Assembly (NCBI GenBank): GCA_025890175.1
Contig: JANPYM010000001.1
Span: forward strand, 1,771,004 to 1,835,003
From: Ciborinia camelliae
Taxonomy: Eukaryota > Ascomycota > Leotiomycetes > Helotiales > Sclerotiniaceae
Direction: 5' to 3'
Length of the DNA stretch: 64,000 bases
Of the stretch, positions 12,701 through 23,250 are shown one piece after another. The position numbers and the translations under genes are program-made. Within the stretch, counting starts at the first letter, position 1. Every line of letters begins with the position of its first letter. The notes under the pieces were generated by a model. It was given only the letters and a program-made list of their open reading frames with translations, did not search any database and was not told the DNA's origin.

Positions 12701-14060
12701 GCTCTTGGATTTTTCTCCAACCCCGAACTCTGTGTACGAGAATAGTAACGGCGTTGGAAATTGGAGCGTATTAAACCAATTTAGTTCATCATTAACACCA
12801 AATATACACACACAAAATTGGCATCGCCATACACCAAATATCTACCCTTGTAATGACTAGGTACCTAGGTATGCATTCTCCAATCTCGCTAATGCGTTAT
12901 TCATCGTTACTCATCAACATTCAAAACAAGCTTTCCTTCCTCCAGAGAATAAGAATCCTACAATAGATAAAGCACGTGGAATTCCTTCCCCGGCTCTCAC
13001 TTTTCATGATTAAAATGCCCCCACGATATCCACCATATTCCTTCCCAGATATCGACAGTAGTGTTGTGGTAATATATCTGACAACAAGGATGATGAGCCC
13101 CCAATCTTTTTATACGTACGGAGTACACAGCCACCATACATGGATACCTACGCTACAACCCCTCATCTAAAATCCTTATGATAGCTTCATCATACATTGG
13201 TACCCCTCTTGAGTCGCCATACTGTATATACATCGGCAAGCATATCACCCTATATTTCAATTCGTAAGTCAATGTTACGTTCCCATTCATCCTTCAACTT
13301 ATCAATCAATGCCATGCTCTAAATCTGAAACCATACAAATATACTATACTACAGACAGGATCCTGGGGACGTACTATAGTCAAGGCTTTGCGGAAGGCTC
13401 TTTACACCACGCACCTTCTTTGTTCCTCGAACCGTTAACTATCACCGCAAGAGAATACAACAATACAACTACCAGTGATGAGAACCGAGATGGAATAAGT
13501 ATTTTAGTGCAAGGAAAGTGTAAGCGCAAAAATATAGTAAGGAGCTGCCATACCACTGTACCACTGTACATTGAGAAGATAAAGTAACTGCAATCCATAG
13601 GTAGGAATCAAATAGTTAAACCAGACCAATGGCAAATACTAGGTAGGTACTTCTTTCTACCAGCAGGCACAGAAGATACTTTAGATAACAGACCACCACA
13701 TTCATTTCTTAAAAAGGACAAACCGTATATTGATGATCTATTCCAACCAGGTAGCCTGCAGTTAAAAATCCCAAAAAGCTGTTGATATCCCTCCATGAAA
13801 AAGAAGAATCAACAGCTCCTTTGGACTCATGAGCTATATTATATGATTCTCCGAATTGATCAAACCATCGAAGCCATTGACAGACCGACACCCGGGAAAA
13901 ATAAGAACCAATTGATAGGTATCAAAACACCATGCATCCATCCATTCATCCTTTCACTCCACATCTACAAAGCATCAACCCACGCCACCACCACACACAT
14001 CCCAAACAAACCTCCTCCTCCAAAAGAGCCAAAAAAAGAGCCAAAAGAGCCAAAAGAGCC
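9720..14060. other. Gene-poor, repeat-rich intergenic region
   Basis: 4.3 kb without a supportable protein gene, apart from the 5S gene at its right end. It holds many simple repeats: a GATAC run near 10744-10765, GGGTAA units at 10961-10983, GTT at 11029-11048, a degenerate 7-bp TAGATTC array at 11466-11510, GATGAT at 11948-11966, and several CCTAGGTAGGT-type motifs near 10610, 10655, 10716 and 11376-11417. Small ORFs such as 11619-11915 (-) and 12383-12607 (-) show no domain, splice or composition support. Confidence 0.6.
11466..11510. repeat. Degenerate 7-bp tandem repeat (TAGATTC)
   Basis: About six head-to-tail copies of TAGATTC. The later copies are diverged to CAGATTC and TAAATTC. A minisatellite-like tract in noncoding DNA. 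Confidence 0.8.
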
Positions 14061-14069
14061 AAAAAAAAA
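14061..14069 (-). terminator. RNA polymerase III terminator of the 5S gene
   Basis: Nine A on the plus strand read as a nine-T run immediately after the 3' end of the 5S rRNA gene, the usual pol III stop. Confidence 0.85.
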
Positions 14070-14187
14070 CATACAACAGTGGGGATTCGCTGGTGGTCAC
14101 CCACCCAACTACTAATCCACCGATCTGAAGCTTGTGTATGGCAGAGCAGACGGGATGCCCAATTCTCTTCAGTCTATGGTCGTATGT
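14070..14187 (-). rRNA. 5S ribosomal RNA gene
   Basis: Minus strand, 118 nt, the usual fungal 5S length. It begins ACATACGACCATAG, and its distal half contains TTAGTAGTTGGGTGGGTGAC and CACCAGCGAATCCC, the near-invariant internal control and loop region of ascomycete 5S. The 3' end GTTGTATG pairs with the 5' ACATACGAC to close helix I. Internal arms also pair (CTGAAG with CTTCAG), so the variable positions are compensated and the copy looks functional. It stands alone among protein genes, as expected for the dispersed 5S genes of filamentous ascomycetes (well known from Neurospora). A TATA box lies upstream and a T-run follows. Protein ORFs overlapping it (13795-14115 + and others) are spurious. 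Confidence 0.95.
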
Positions 14188-14210
14188 AGAAGGCGTAGAG
14201 GTTTTGAGGA

Positions 14211-14222
14211 TTATATATAAAT
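14211..14222 (-). promoter_or_regulatory. TATA-like box upstream of the 5S gene
   Basis: ATTTATATATAA on the minus strand lies 24 to 35 bp upstream of the 5S start at 14187. A TATA element at about this distance is required for 5S transcription in Neurospora (known from that system; function here is inferred). Confidence 0.7.
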
Positions 14223-14688
14223 AGGTATCTAGGTACTTGGGTAGATATGCTAAGTTGAGATGAGAGTGGACATTGATTGTCATCGAATGGGATAATAGGG
14301 TGATATGGGATGGGACAATAAGGAACGATGGAATGATAGAATGATAGTAGCATCGAATGTTTAGATGGGGGATGAATAGTTAGGAGTATTCGTTCCAAGC
14401 GCTGAGAATATTACTGCAGATACCTAGGTACCTTATGCAACAATAAATATCTATCTAGCGAGAAGTGAAGGAGGGGGGGATATCATCATTACCTATCATG
14501 ATGGTATAGAGGAACGTATAATGTGAACAAATTGTAGAATTACAACACCGGAGCATCTGAGAACTTCAGAGTGCCTTGGGGGATTTGGAAGTACTTATTA
14601 AAAACAAAACCAGACCAGCACATAACATCACATTACACACCTCCTACCTTTCTCACCCCATTATACCCAATCCCCAAATCCCCAAACC
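14223..14688. other. Intergenic region, no gene seen
   Basis: 466 bp between the 5S promoter and the carbonic anhydrase 3' end. It holds one ACCTAGGTACC motif near 14422 and nothing else recognised. Confidence 0.5.
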
Positions 14689-15316
14689 CTAAACCACCCT
14701 CCTTACCTTCCCACTCTGCACCTCATAAACCCACCCACTAACACCCACCTTCCCAGGTATAACCTCCACCGTCCTCAACCACTCCACATCGCTTCTCACC
14801 TGCGCGTCCAGATTTCCAAACGGCTGAAAATCGTCCCCAAACATTTCCAACGCCTTTTTTGCCCCTCTCCCAAGCCTATCCTCTACGATCTGAACCGCAT
14901 CTTCATTCGTAAACGTAAGCATGCCGCATCCCGTATGCTTGATGAGCAGAATTTCATCCGTCCCCAACAGCTGCTGGGAAATAACAAGCGAGCGCAATGC
15001 ATCGCGCGCAGAACCCCCCGCGTTGCGGATTATATGGGCGTCGCCGAGGGCGATGCCGAATGCCGCAGAGGGGTCGATACGGGCATCCATACAGGTTACT
15101 GGGGGATGTTAGAAGAGATTGGGAAACTGGGAAGGGTTTGATGGGGGGTAAAATACCAACGGCATATTTCTTGGCTGGTGGAAGTGCAAGATCACCTTGC
15201 TTGAAAGTTGCAGCGTAGGCCTTATTCGACTCAATGAGATTCTTTTGGATGAAGGTTTCGGGCTGAGCAGTGTATGCCGTGGGCTCTGCTACTGCGTGTG
15301 GGATCAAGACTGACAT
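14689..15316 (-). CDS. Beta-class carbonic anhydrase (short, Rv1284-like type)
   Basis: Two exons, 15316-15157 and 15098-14689, encode 189 residues around a 58-bp intron. The split codon gives VTCMDARID, holding the first zinc Cys (56) and the Asp58-Arg60 dyad. The second metal half-site is KHTGCG (His108, Cys111). IIRNAGG follows the first site as in the beta-class fold. Reaction: reversible hydration of CO2 to bicarbonate. The short length and the RNAGG...SQQLLGT pattern resemble the compact bacterial/fungal Rv1284 group rather than the longer Nce103 enzyme. No signal peptide or mitochondrial leader is obvious, so it is likely cytosolic. The Nudix gene lies divergently upstream. Confidence 0.88.
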
Positions 15317-15838
15317 GATTGAACGGCGCGTTACTGTCTGGGGTTTGAGTTTGATGATGGGATTAGATAAAGACCTGTGTGCCTTGCATTTAATCGATGG
15401 ATATTAGTTTATGGATAGCAAAGTGGTTCACATATCATTTTTTTTATATATACGATCAGTCGAACGAATGAAAGCCGAGCAATCGAGATCGCATAACCAA
15501 AGCTAGACCAAGTGAATGTCGACTCGTCTCATCTTCAAAGACCGGAAAACGATGGCGCAATTTGGAGTACCAATGGAGGCTCTCAGTTATAGCATTCCAT
15601 CATATTTCATGTTCCACTGATCAAAGGGATTTTCATCCAAGTTGACTCGAGAGTGAGTGTATGAAGAACTTACATATCAATTTATAGTTGTGGGGAACCC
15701 AAATAGAAATATTTATGCAATTTATGTCGTGTTTATGTATTTCTTTATGCATTACCCCACATTTTCCCAATGACTTCATAATGTCTCTCTACCTCGGCTG
15801 TCGTTTGATAGGTATACTGAGATATCTATTCCCTGAGC
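15317..15838. other. Divergent promoter region
   Basis: 522 bp shared between the starts of the carbonic anhydrase (-) and the Nudix gene (+). No further gene was seen. Confidence 0.6.
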
Positions 15839-17135
15839 ATGAATGAGACAATACAAGATTCGAATTCATTTCCAGAGGTCTCAATCGACATAGATGAGAA
15901 TGAGGTATCGGAACTTCAACAAAGCATCTTAGAAGCACAATACTTCGACCCAAGTAGCATGGCTCCATTATCCGCAGCTTCTATAGTACGTAATTCCACA
16001 TGATAACCAACGTACGGTAGACAGAAGTTCTACCTGCGTGACACCAAGCTCCAAAGTCTAATGCTCTGAAAAAGGTGGCCCTCGCCAGACTTCGCGCTTA
16101 TAAACCACCCGCCTTCGACTCAGTATGGAACCGACTGCCCCTCAGCCGACGAGCCGCCGTCCTCGTGCTCCTCTTCGCTGACAGGAAAGGTGACCTCCGA
16201 GTCGTGATTACCATGCGCTCAAACACACTCCGAAACTTTTCCGGTCAAGCCGCATTCCCCGGAGGAAAGGCCGATTCTCTCTCCGAGACGCCTTTTGAAA
16301 TTGCCCGGCGAGAAGCAAGTGAGGAAATCGGCCTTCCTAGATATGACCATAAAATTCCCGCTCCGTTCCAGATGGAACATTTATGTCAGCTGCCATTTAA
16401 TCTAGCTAGAACTTCCCTGGCTGTCCGTCCTTGTGTTGCTTTTATTCACGCGGGTGATATGATGACCGAGAGAGATGCTAGTGTGGAAGAGGACATGATA
16501 CCTCGATTAGACGCACGAGAAGTGGCGGCTGTATTTTCTGCCCCTTTCCATAACTTTTTGCGAACGGAAGATGAAGTAAGAAAGGAAGATGAATATTTAC
16601 TACCGGGGAAGAAAAGTGACTGGTATAGCGGGGCTTGGCACGAGTGGCACGATACGAAGTGGCGGATGCATAATTTCTATGTACCGATCACGAATCAGAA
16701 GGTATCGAAGCCGAAGGTTAGAGAAGGAGGGCAGGCAGCTATTGCAGAGGAGCTGGATGAGCAAGAGGAGCAGGGATTGACGAGATACAAAGTTTGGGGG
16801 ATGACGGCGAGAATGTTAGTTGGTGAGTTGATAATTTTTCAAAACATAGGCGGTAGATGAATGCATATCACTGACTGATAACTTGTAGATGTGGCTAGGA
16901 CTGCATACGGGGAAGAGCCGGAATTTGAGGTACGGTTTTGACTGTATGTGCTACTACTTGAAACTAATCCAGATTATAGCATAACGCACACTTTGGAGAT
17001 GAAGATCTCATTGCGAAACTACAGAGTACTGGCCATCTTGAGGAGAAGATATCGGGCAAAAAGGATGTGACAGATGCAGAGATTAACAATGCCAGAAAAA
17101 GTATGAAAGAAGAAAAATCCGGAGCAAAGATTTAG
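15839..17135 (+). CDS. Nudix hydrolase, coenzyme A diphosphatase type (PCD1-like)
   Basis: Four exons, 15839-15985, 16075-16822, 16889-16929 and 16980-17135, give 363 residues. The first intron ends at a weaker AAG acceptor, chosen because it alone keeps the frame (AASIVALARLRAYKPP). The Nudix box is at about residues 112-136: GGKADS followed by REASEEIGL, with the metal-binding Glu pair. The preceding FSGQAAFPGG is typical of the CoA-diphosphatase (PCD1/NUDT7) group, which cleaves CoA or acyl-CoA to phosphopantetheine and 3',5'-ADP, often in peroxisomes. The C-terminus (SGAKI) is not a PTS1 signal, so peroxisomal location is not supported here. It converges on the Smr gene 54 bp away. Confidence 0.85.
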
Positions 17136-17189
17136 AGAACAGATGATGATTCAGACTGTTTAATGATTTATTTATTCTTTCTTTCTAGG

Positions 17190-19503
17190 TCATCGGCCTT
17201 TACCACTAGGTCCCTTAGGAACATCTTGATTTCGATCTTGGTTTCGCACCAGAAGCTTGATTTTTCCGCCACCGATCTCATGACCTTGACTCAAGATATC
17301 AACCTCTTCTTTTGCACCATCTGCCCCATTACTTTCCCTAGACAATGTCTTATCATAAGACCTAGCATCAATGCCCAAAATACCACCTACGTTATTTCTA
17401 TCGCCGGGAACCGAGAACTCACGATATGCATATCTCCATTCGTTCAAGAATGTACGAATGGCTTTACCAACCTTATCTTTGCCGTTCTTGCTGTGATGAC
17501 CGGTACCTGTGATGGCATAAACGGGCCTTGATTCCTTGCTGTTATCTAGTAGAACCCGTTCAAGGTACTCAACGGCTTCTTCGGGATGAAGACCATGTAA
17601 ATCAACGTAAAGTTCTGCGTTGTGGGAGTTACTCTTGTTACGTTCTTCGTAAAGCTCACGCGCTGCTTCGCGGTGTGCTTTTCTCATAAGATCGTTCTCA
17701 CTTTGGCCACGAAGACTAAGGGCTTTAGCGGCACGAGCATCATTACGATTCCAAGCTTGAGCGGCACTAGACTTTGTTAATTTAAATACGATATGTGACC
17801 ACAATTGTTGACCAACCTTTGTAAGAATTTATTCCTCAAGCCACCATGCTTAATTGCATCTTGTCTGGCTTTGAGGTATGCTTTATTGGCTCTTTCCCCA
17901 GTTTCTAACCATGGGATATGCTGAGGGGGTGAAATAGCCTGTGCAGCGGCGCTGTTCTCGCCATTGCGGATATTGTTGGAGCTACCGTTTCGGCCAATTT
18001 TCTTTTTGTCTTGCATCATACCAGGGCCGGGTGAAGGCGACAGCTTTACCACATCCGCGAGAGAGCTTGGACTATTATTTTCTTTGTGGTTGTGCCCATG
18101 ACCACCTCGCTTCCCATGATGCTTTTTACCCTTTGTGCTCACAGCACCCAATGATGGAAATGCCTCCGTATCATCCAGAGCTGGAGCGGCAGGTGCATCT
18201 CTAGCACGACTACTTGGCCGAGATCGCTGACTTCCATCGCTGTGATAGCCTTGTAGACTTTTGAAGCCAGGCGGCGGAGTAAAGCCACTCTGCTGGTAGT
18301 TGCTGAAGGCATTTGTCGACGAATATGAGCTTGACCACTGCTCTTGCATTGGTTGTAAAGATGGGAAAGCATTGTAATCTTGGAACTGGAAACTGGGTTG
18401 AGAATTCTGAGTTGGGGGTGTGCTGCCGCCTTCGAGAGAGAGTCGGCTCATGAATGATGAGGGATCGTGGCTGAAGATACAAGTATCCCCCGCAAGGCAA
18501 TTGCCCATGACCCAATACCTGTGAAAGGATGAGGGACTGTGAATTTATTAGAATGGGAGGAAACTTACTTGCAAATGTGGTTGCTTAAGTCATGACTAAA
18601 TCTGCAATCCGCACGTAGACATTGTCCTGTAGACAACCAAAATCGACAGACGACACCACTTCGCTGTTGGCCAGCCGGAGTATTTGGGCGAGGCACGTCT
18701 GCTGCCATAGACTTACCAATCAAGATAGCTTTGGTGCCATCTCCCTCTGCTTGTACCGTAGCATCAGCCGACTGACTATCCATAAACGCAGCAATGGTAG
18801 CGCTCAAATCGTATCCGTGCAACGCAAGAGCGGCTTCAATCTCTTCAACGGATTTCGAAGAACCAAAAATCGACCGTAACATTTCATGGGAGCTCATATC
18901 GTTTTGCTGGGGCGAGATGTACTCAGCGGCGGCGGCGTTGAGGCCACTTCCTCCGACGGACGATGATGTAATGCTAACAGCATCATCATTTACAAGCCAG
19001 TCTACATTTTCACTTCCATAGTCTCCATATATGTCTTGCGTAGGGCTAGTATCGGTCGGAAACTCGTATGCGTTCAGGTTTGGGCTATGAGGGATCGCAG
19101 GGCTGGAAAATGCGAGTCGTGGGGAAGGCCGCGGTGAGGTAAAGGGGGAGCCCTGGATAGACTTGGTTCGAGAAAAGGTTTGCGGCATAAAACCATGGAG
19201 AGCGAGAGGACTGACTCCAAGACGAGGGGATGAAGATACCGGTGTTCCGACACGTGGGATCTGCCATGGAGCAGGGGATGGTCTACGAAGGACCGTATGT
19301 CGCATTGCCGGTGGTGAGTTAGCGTTCGCGGCGCTTTCGCGATATCGCCATAATACATCCAACACGGCATTCTCCAGCACTGTTCCTGTCATTGTAGTCT
19401 CATTCTTGAGTAGTTCCTCCAATTTGTCCGTCTTGTCTTCGTCCTCGAGGGTAGCATCTTCGAGGATGGGCAGACAGATCTCGTAGGTATCGTCGGCCAC
19501 CAT
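17190..19503 (-). CDS. CUE/UBA-like, double CCCH zinc finger and Smr-domain protein
   Basis: Three exons, 19503-18569, 18518-17817 and 17766-17190, encode 737 residues; both introns are 50 bp. The ATG at 19503 is used because the frame extends upstream only by TTG. In order the protein has: a helical N-terminal segment; a Ser/Pro-rich linker; a CUE/UBA-like helix bundle (about 225-265, SHEMLRSIFG and AALALHGYDLSATIAAFM); two CCCH fingers at about 286-304 and 311-329 (CRFWLSTGQC... and CKYWVMGNC...); a low-complexity linker; a DUF1771-like helical region (QAWNRNDARAAKAL...); and a C-terminal Smr domain with YVDLHGLHPEEAVEYLE and ITGTGHHSK. Smr domains bind and often cleave RNA; with CUE, the layout recalls the no-go decay nuclease Cue2 of yeast. 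A ribosome-linked mRNA function is inferred, not shown. Confidence 0.85.
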
Positions 19504-21541
19504 TTTCGCCAAGGTTTCTTGAGTAACGATCGGATTAGATTATTGTATGACTGTAGGCTGTATGTATTTCGCAGGAAATAGAGGTACGAATGAAAGAATG
19601 GAAGTGTAAAGAGGAAATAAATAAATAGTTGTTGAGGAGGGGAGGGTTTAAGAAAGGTAAGGTAGGTGAGACCGGAGTTCGCGATTGATTGATCAGGGAA
19701 AGACACTTCGAAAGATGTAATAAGGCAAGGCAAGGCAGAGAGAGGCAAGGCAATTGGATTGATATGGTAGGTAATCGGTAAACAAGGTACGACGCAACAA
19801 AGGGCACCAGGCTCTTACATTGTCAGAGTCAGATGAATGCTCGGTGAGTGAGTGAGTACCTTACTAGTATATCTTTCCAATCATAATATGGAATGTACTT
19901 GAGAAGATAGAAAAGAGAAAGGAGAAAGGGGGGAGGGGAGGGGAAGGGAAGGGAAGGGGGGATTTATTTCGAAATTGTGTTCAACCAAGTACAGTAGAGG
20001 AAAGTTAGGTTAGGTACCTAGGTTCGTGGGGTTGGAATGTCGGACAGCACTCTAGCTCTCCATAAAGGACTGACTAGTCACTAATGGATGATGAGGCTGA
20101 CCTATCAAGATCCGGGGTTCCCTTTTGATTTTTAAAAGAAATGAAGAGATGTAATATGATTGGTCCAGATAATCGATTGAAATATTTATATTCGGGTCCA
20201 TCCGATTTGGACAGTAATATACTGTACAGGACAGGACAGTACAGCTGGAGGACAGTACAGGAGTCCGGGACAGTACAGCAAGAAGCCAGCCAAGCCAAGC
20301 AAAGAGTACTCCGTAAAATGTATAGGTAGATACTAAGGTATACCTACCTACTGTACTGGGTTGTACTGAGTAGGTAGTCGGGTAATATAAAGTTCCAAGC
20401 AAGTACAGGAGTAGTTAAGGTAAGGTAGCTAAGGTGAGTTTTAACTTCTAATATACATATTACATAGGATACTAGCAAGGCAGGATAGGATAGGAGTGAT
20501 GGAGGTAGGTACCTACATACTACCTAGCCTAGGTACCTATGGTATGATAATAAGTTGGTCAACTGGTATGTGCTGACTGGATGGATTGGTTTCAATATAT
20601 GTTATTGCAAGCGGTGAGCTGAGCTGACCGGGAGAAGAAGAATAAGAATACAGTAATCCATAGACTGAGAGCTATAGATAGATAGATATTACTACTTCGT
20701 AAATAACTTGTTAATAACATAATAAATACTTTATAATTCTTTTAATACCAGTTTGTACCGTGTAGCGATTGAATAACATCTGCAACCTACCTCAATCAAC
20801 ATAAACAATCTTCTCCCATTCATCAGTCCTAGGAGAATCAATCCATCCATCAACCACAGCCGGAGTCTTTCGTCAAACTAGGTAATAAATTGATATTAAT
20901 CATGTGATTGATCTTCAGGACCCCTCATGAAGGCTGAAGGCTGAAGGCTGTACTAGGTAGGTATATACTAGGATTCCTTTACTACTTTTACCTACCTACC
21001 TATTCCCAGAGAGTCAAAAAGTGACGTAGAAGCAAGAGTGCGGCGTGGATTTATTAAAAGGATTTACAAAATACCTACCTACTTCAGGATGAAACATCCA
21101 AGATACCTATGATACATCAAATATACCATACCTATACATAGGTATACCTGACCCCCAATCCTTCAAAATTAATCAATATCTTTTTATCTCCAACTGGTTT
21201 TATTATATCGTGAGAAGTTAAGTTGATTTGTTCATTCATTCGTTCGTTCGGTTCAATCTTTTCTGCTTCGAAATACCAAAGCTACAGTATTACTGTTAGT
21301 GAGCATACCTACTCGTTCCCCCCCCGTTTCGAAAGCGCATCAGCACAGCCTGAGGTATAACTGGAAGGTACATCCTAGAAACGATTCTCCAGATTGACTT
21401 CATCACTTGGACGATATCATCAATGCATCTTACGACGACGTTGTAGCTTCTTCGACCTGAATCTTCCGGCTGTGAGAAATAATCACCGAGTCCCGATCAA
21501 CAACCTACGATTCCGGTTCTCATCCCACAAGTATCTCTACA
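19504..21541. other. Divergent intergenic region with many short repeats
   Basis: 2.0 kb between the starts of the Smr gene and TVP38. It holds a G-rich tract (GGGGAGGGGAAGGGAAGG) at about 19928-19960, four GGACAGTACAG-type direct repeats at 20232-20279, AAGGCTG repeats near 20930-20950, and several TACCTAGGTA-type motifs near 20330-20560 and 20950-21000. No supportable gene. Confidence 0.6.
20232..20279. repeat. Direct repeats of GGACAGTACAG
   Basis: Three near-exact copies of GACAGTACAG within 48 bp, with a related ACTGTACAGGACA just before them. Promoter-region DNA upstream of the Smr gene. Confidence 0.7.
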
Positions 21542-22723
21542 ATGCCGGCAGATTACAGCTCGACTGCGAGAGCATTAGCCCTACCTATAAGTCCTCTCGA
21601 GTCTCCCTCCTCTCCAAATCAGCACGCAGAGAGACCGCCATGGTCAAGTCGTATATCCTCCAGTGTGCGACGAGCAAATAATTCTGCCTCGCCATATTCC
21701 ACCCAATTTGGCACTTCCCTCAAAGATCAACTCCTCCGCAAAGCCGACAAACTACAAAGAAAATTGGTCTCAACATGGCAGAAGTTCTCTCTTGTACAAA
21801 AATGTCTTACTATTATAGGGGTGATCCTAAACATTATCCTCCTCGTCCTCTTCCTGGTCTATCAACATCAAATCTTCGCCAGTCTCGCTCCATTCGCAGA
21901 GCGCTGGCGGGATATGCGAGGGGGGTGGATGATTCTGTGGGCCATAACATTCATCGCCGCATTCCCACCCCTCATAGGCTATTCCTCCACCATCACCATC
22001 GCCGGTTTCGTCTACGGAGTTCCGAAAGGTTGGGCAATAGTGGCGAGCTCAACAGTAGCAGGCTCTCTCTGCTCATTCCTCGCTTCTCGAACCATTCTCT
22101 CAAGCTACGTCCATCGCCTCGTGGGCAAAGATAAACGCTTCGAAGCCCTCGCCCTGACACTCAAATACGATGGCATCAAGATCCTATGTATGATTCGTAT
22201 TTGTCCCCTCCCATACTCCCTTTCAAATGCCGCCGTCGCCACGTTTCCCACGGTGCACCCCCTCAACTACGCTCTCGCCACTGCCTTGGTAACGCCCAAA
22301 CTTCTAATCCACGTTTTCATCGGTAGCCGCCTCGGCTCACTCGTCGGCGACGAAGAAATGGATACGTCCACAAAACTAATAAACTATGCCAGTATCATCA
22401 TCGGCGGTGCTCTGGGCGCTTCAATTGGCTATATAATTTACCAGCGCACCATGGCGCGCGCCAAAGAGCTCGAGATAGAGGAGCTCGAAGCTGGGAACGG
22501 CGATGCGGCAGCTGGGAGAAGAGGAGCAGAAGAATACACCGATGCCAATACAAGTGAGGATGCGGCGCTGATGAACGACGATGATATATCTTTATGGGAT
22601 AATGAGGATGGACAAGCGGGGTATACGGATTTTGTTGATGAGGATGAAGGGGATGTTTTTGTGGGCGGAGATATAGATGAGGAAGTGGATACTGGGGGGA
22701 GGGGCAAGCAAACTAGAACTTAG
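21542..22723 (+). CDS. TVP38: Golgi membrane protein Tvp38 (VTT/DedA family)
   Basis: A single exon of 393 residues. After a polar, Ser/Pro-rich cytosolic N-terminus of about 85 residues, a basic helix leads into a transmembrane segment ([19 protein letters not shown]). The VTT core follows: [19 protein letters not shown], an amphipathic region, [16 protein letters not shown], and a late helix ([19 protein letters not shown]). These blocks are diagnostic of the Tvp38/TMEM64/DedA family, and the length and tail match fungal Tvp38. The C-terminal about 90 residues are acidic and probably disordered. Known role: membrane protein of Tlg2-containing Golgi compartments; the wider VTT family includes lipid scramblases. 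Upstream ATGs in another frame (from 21394) could act as leader ORFs. Confidence 0.9.
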   Translation: MPADYSSTARALALPISPLESPSSPNQHAERPPWSSRISSSVRRANNSASPYSTQFGTSLKDQLLRKADKLQRKLVSTWQKFSLVQKCLTIIGVILNIILLVLFLVYQHQIFASLAPFAERWRDMRGGWMILWAITFIAAFPPLIGYSSTITIAGFVYGVPKGWAIVASSTVAGSLCSFLASRTILSSYVHRLVGKDKRFEALALTLKYDGIKILCMIRICPLPYSLSNAAVATFPTVHPLNYALATALVTPKLLIHVFIGSRLGSLVGDEEMDTSTKLINYASIIIGGALGASIGYIIYQRTMARAKELEIEELEAGNGDAAAGRRGAEEYTDANTSEDAALMNDDDISLWDNEDGQAGYTDFVDEDEGDVFVGGDIDEEVDTGGRGKQTRT

Positions 22724-23250
22724 ATTTGGTTTTTGTTATGGTTTTGTTTGGTACGGGATGGGGTATGCTGTATGCAATGTATGAGCTGGATACATGTTGT
22801 GTTTGGTTGGGTCTGATTGTGTCACCACGGTAGTTTGGCGTTCGGGGTAAGGGAATGATTTAAATGGCCCAAAGGTCTATGCATATATTGTTTGCATTGG
22901 AGGATGATATCGAGCTGGAGGGGAAAGAGGGAGTAAAATGCAAATGGATTCCTTGAGACCCAACATCTAAAATTCAACAAAAATACTTGCCTGTAGCATT
23001 TTTGTGTCATTCGTTTTTTTTTTTCTTTTTGATTCGTGGTATTCCCATTGTTTGCTATGAAGTTCCTGAACTACCAAGTATGCCCGCCTGCCTTGGTCAA
23101 AAGTCACTAAGTTGCGCCAAAAATATATTGAAGCTTCAGCAAAAGAACGCCATTTGGCCATTTGTTCCATATGCACCGCTAAAACTCCATCGCTAAAAAT
23201 CAAATCCCAAAACCGTTCGCCATTAAAAACCTCATCGTCAAATCATTTAA
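22724..23250. other. Convergent 3' region, no gene seen
   Basis: 527 bp between the ends of TVP38 (+) and the CP-motif gene (-). It should hold both 3' UTRs. A T-rich tract at about 23013-23030 is the only feature. Confidence 0.55.

Noticed and set aside
13795..14115. 106-codon plus-strand ORF
   Set aside because: It overlaps the opposite-strand 5S rRNA gene and a Lys/Glu repeat (AAAGAGCC units), so it is a shadow of noncoding sequence.
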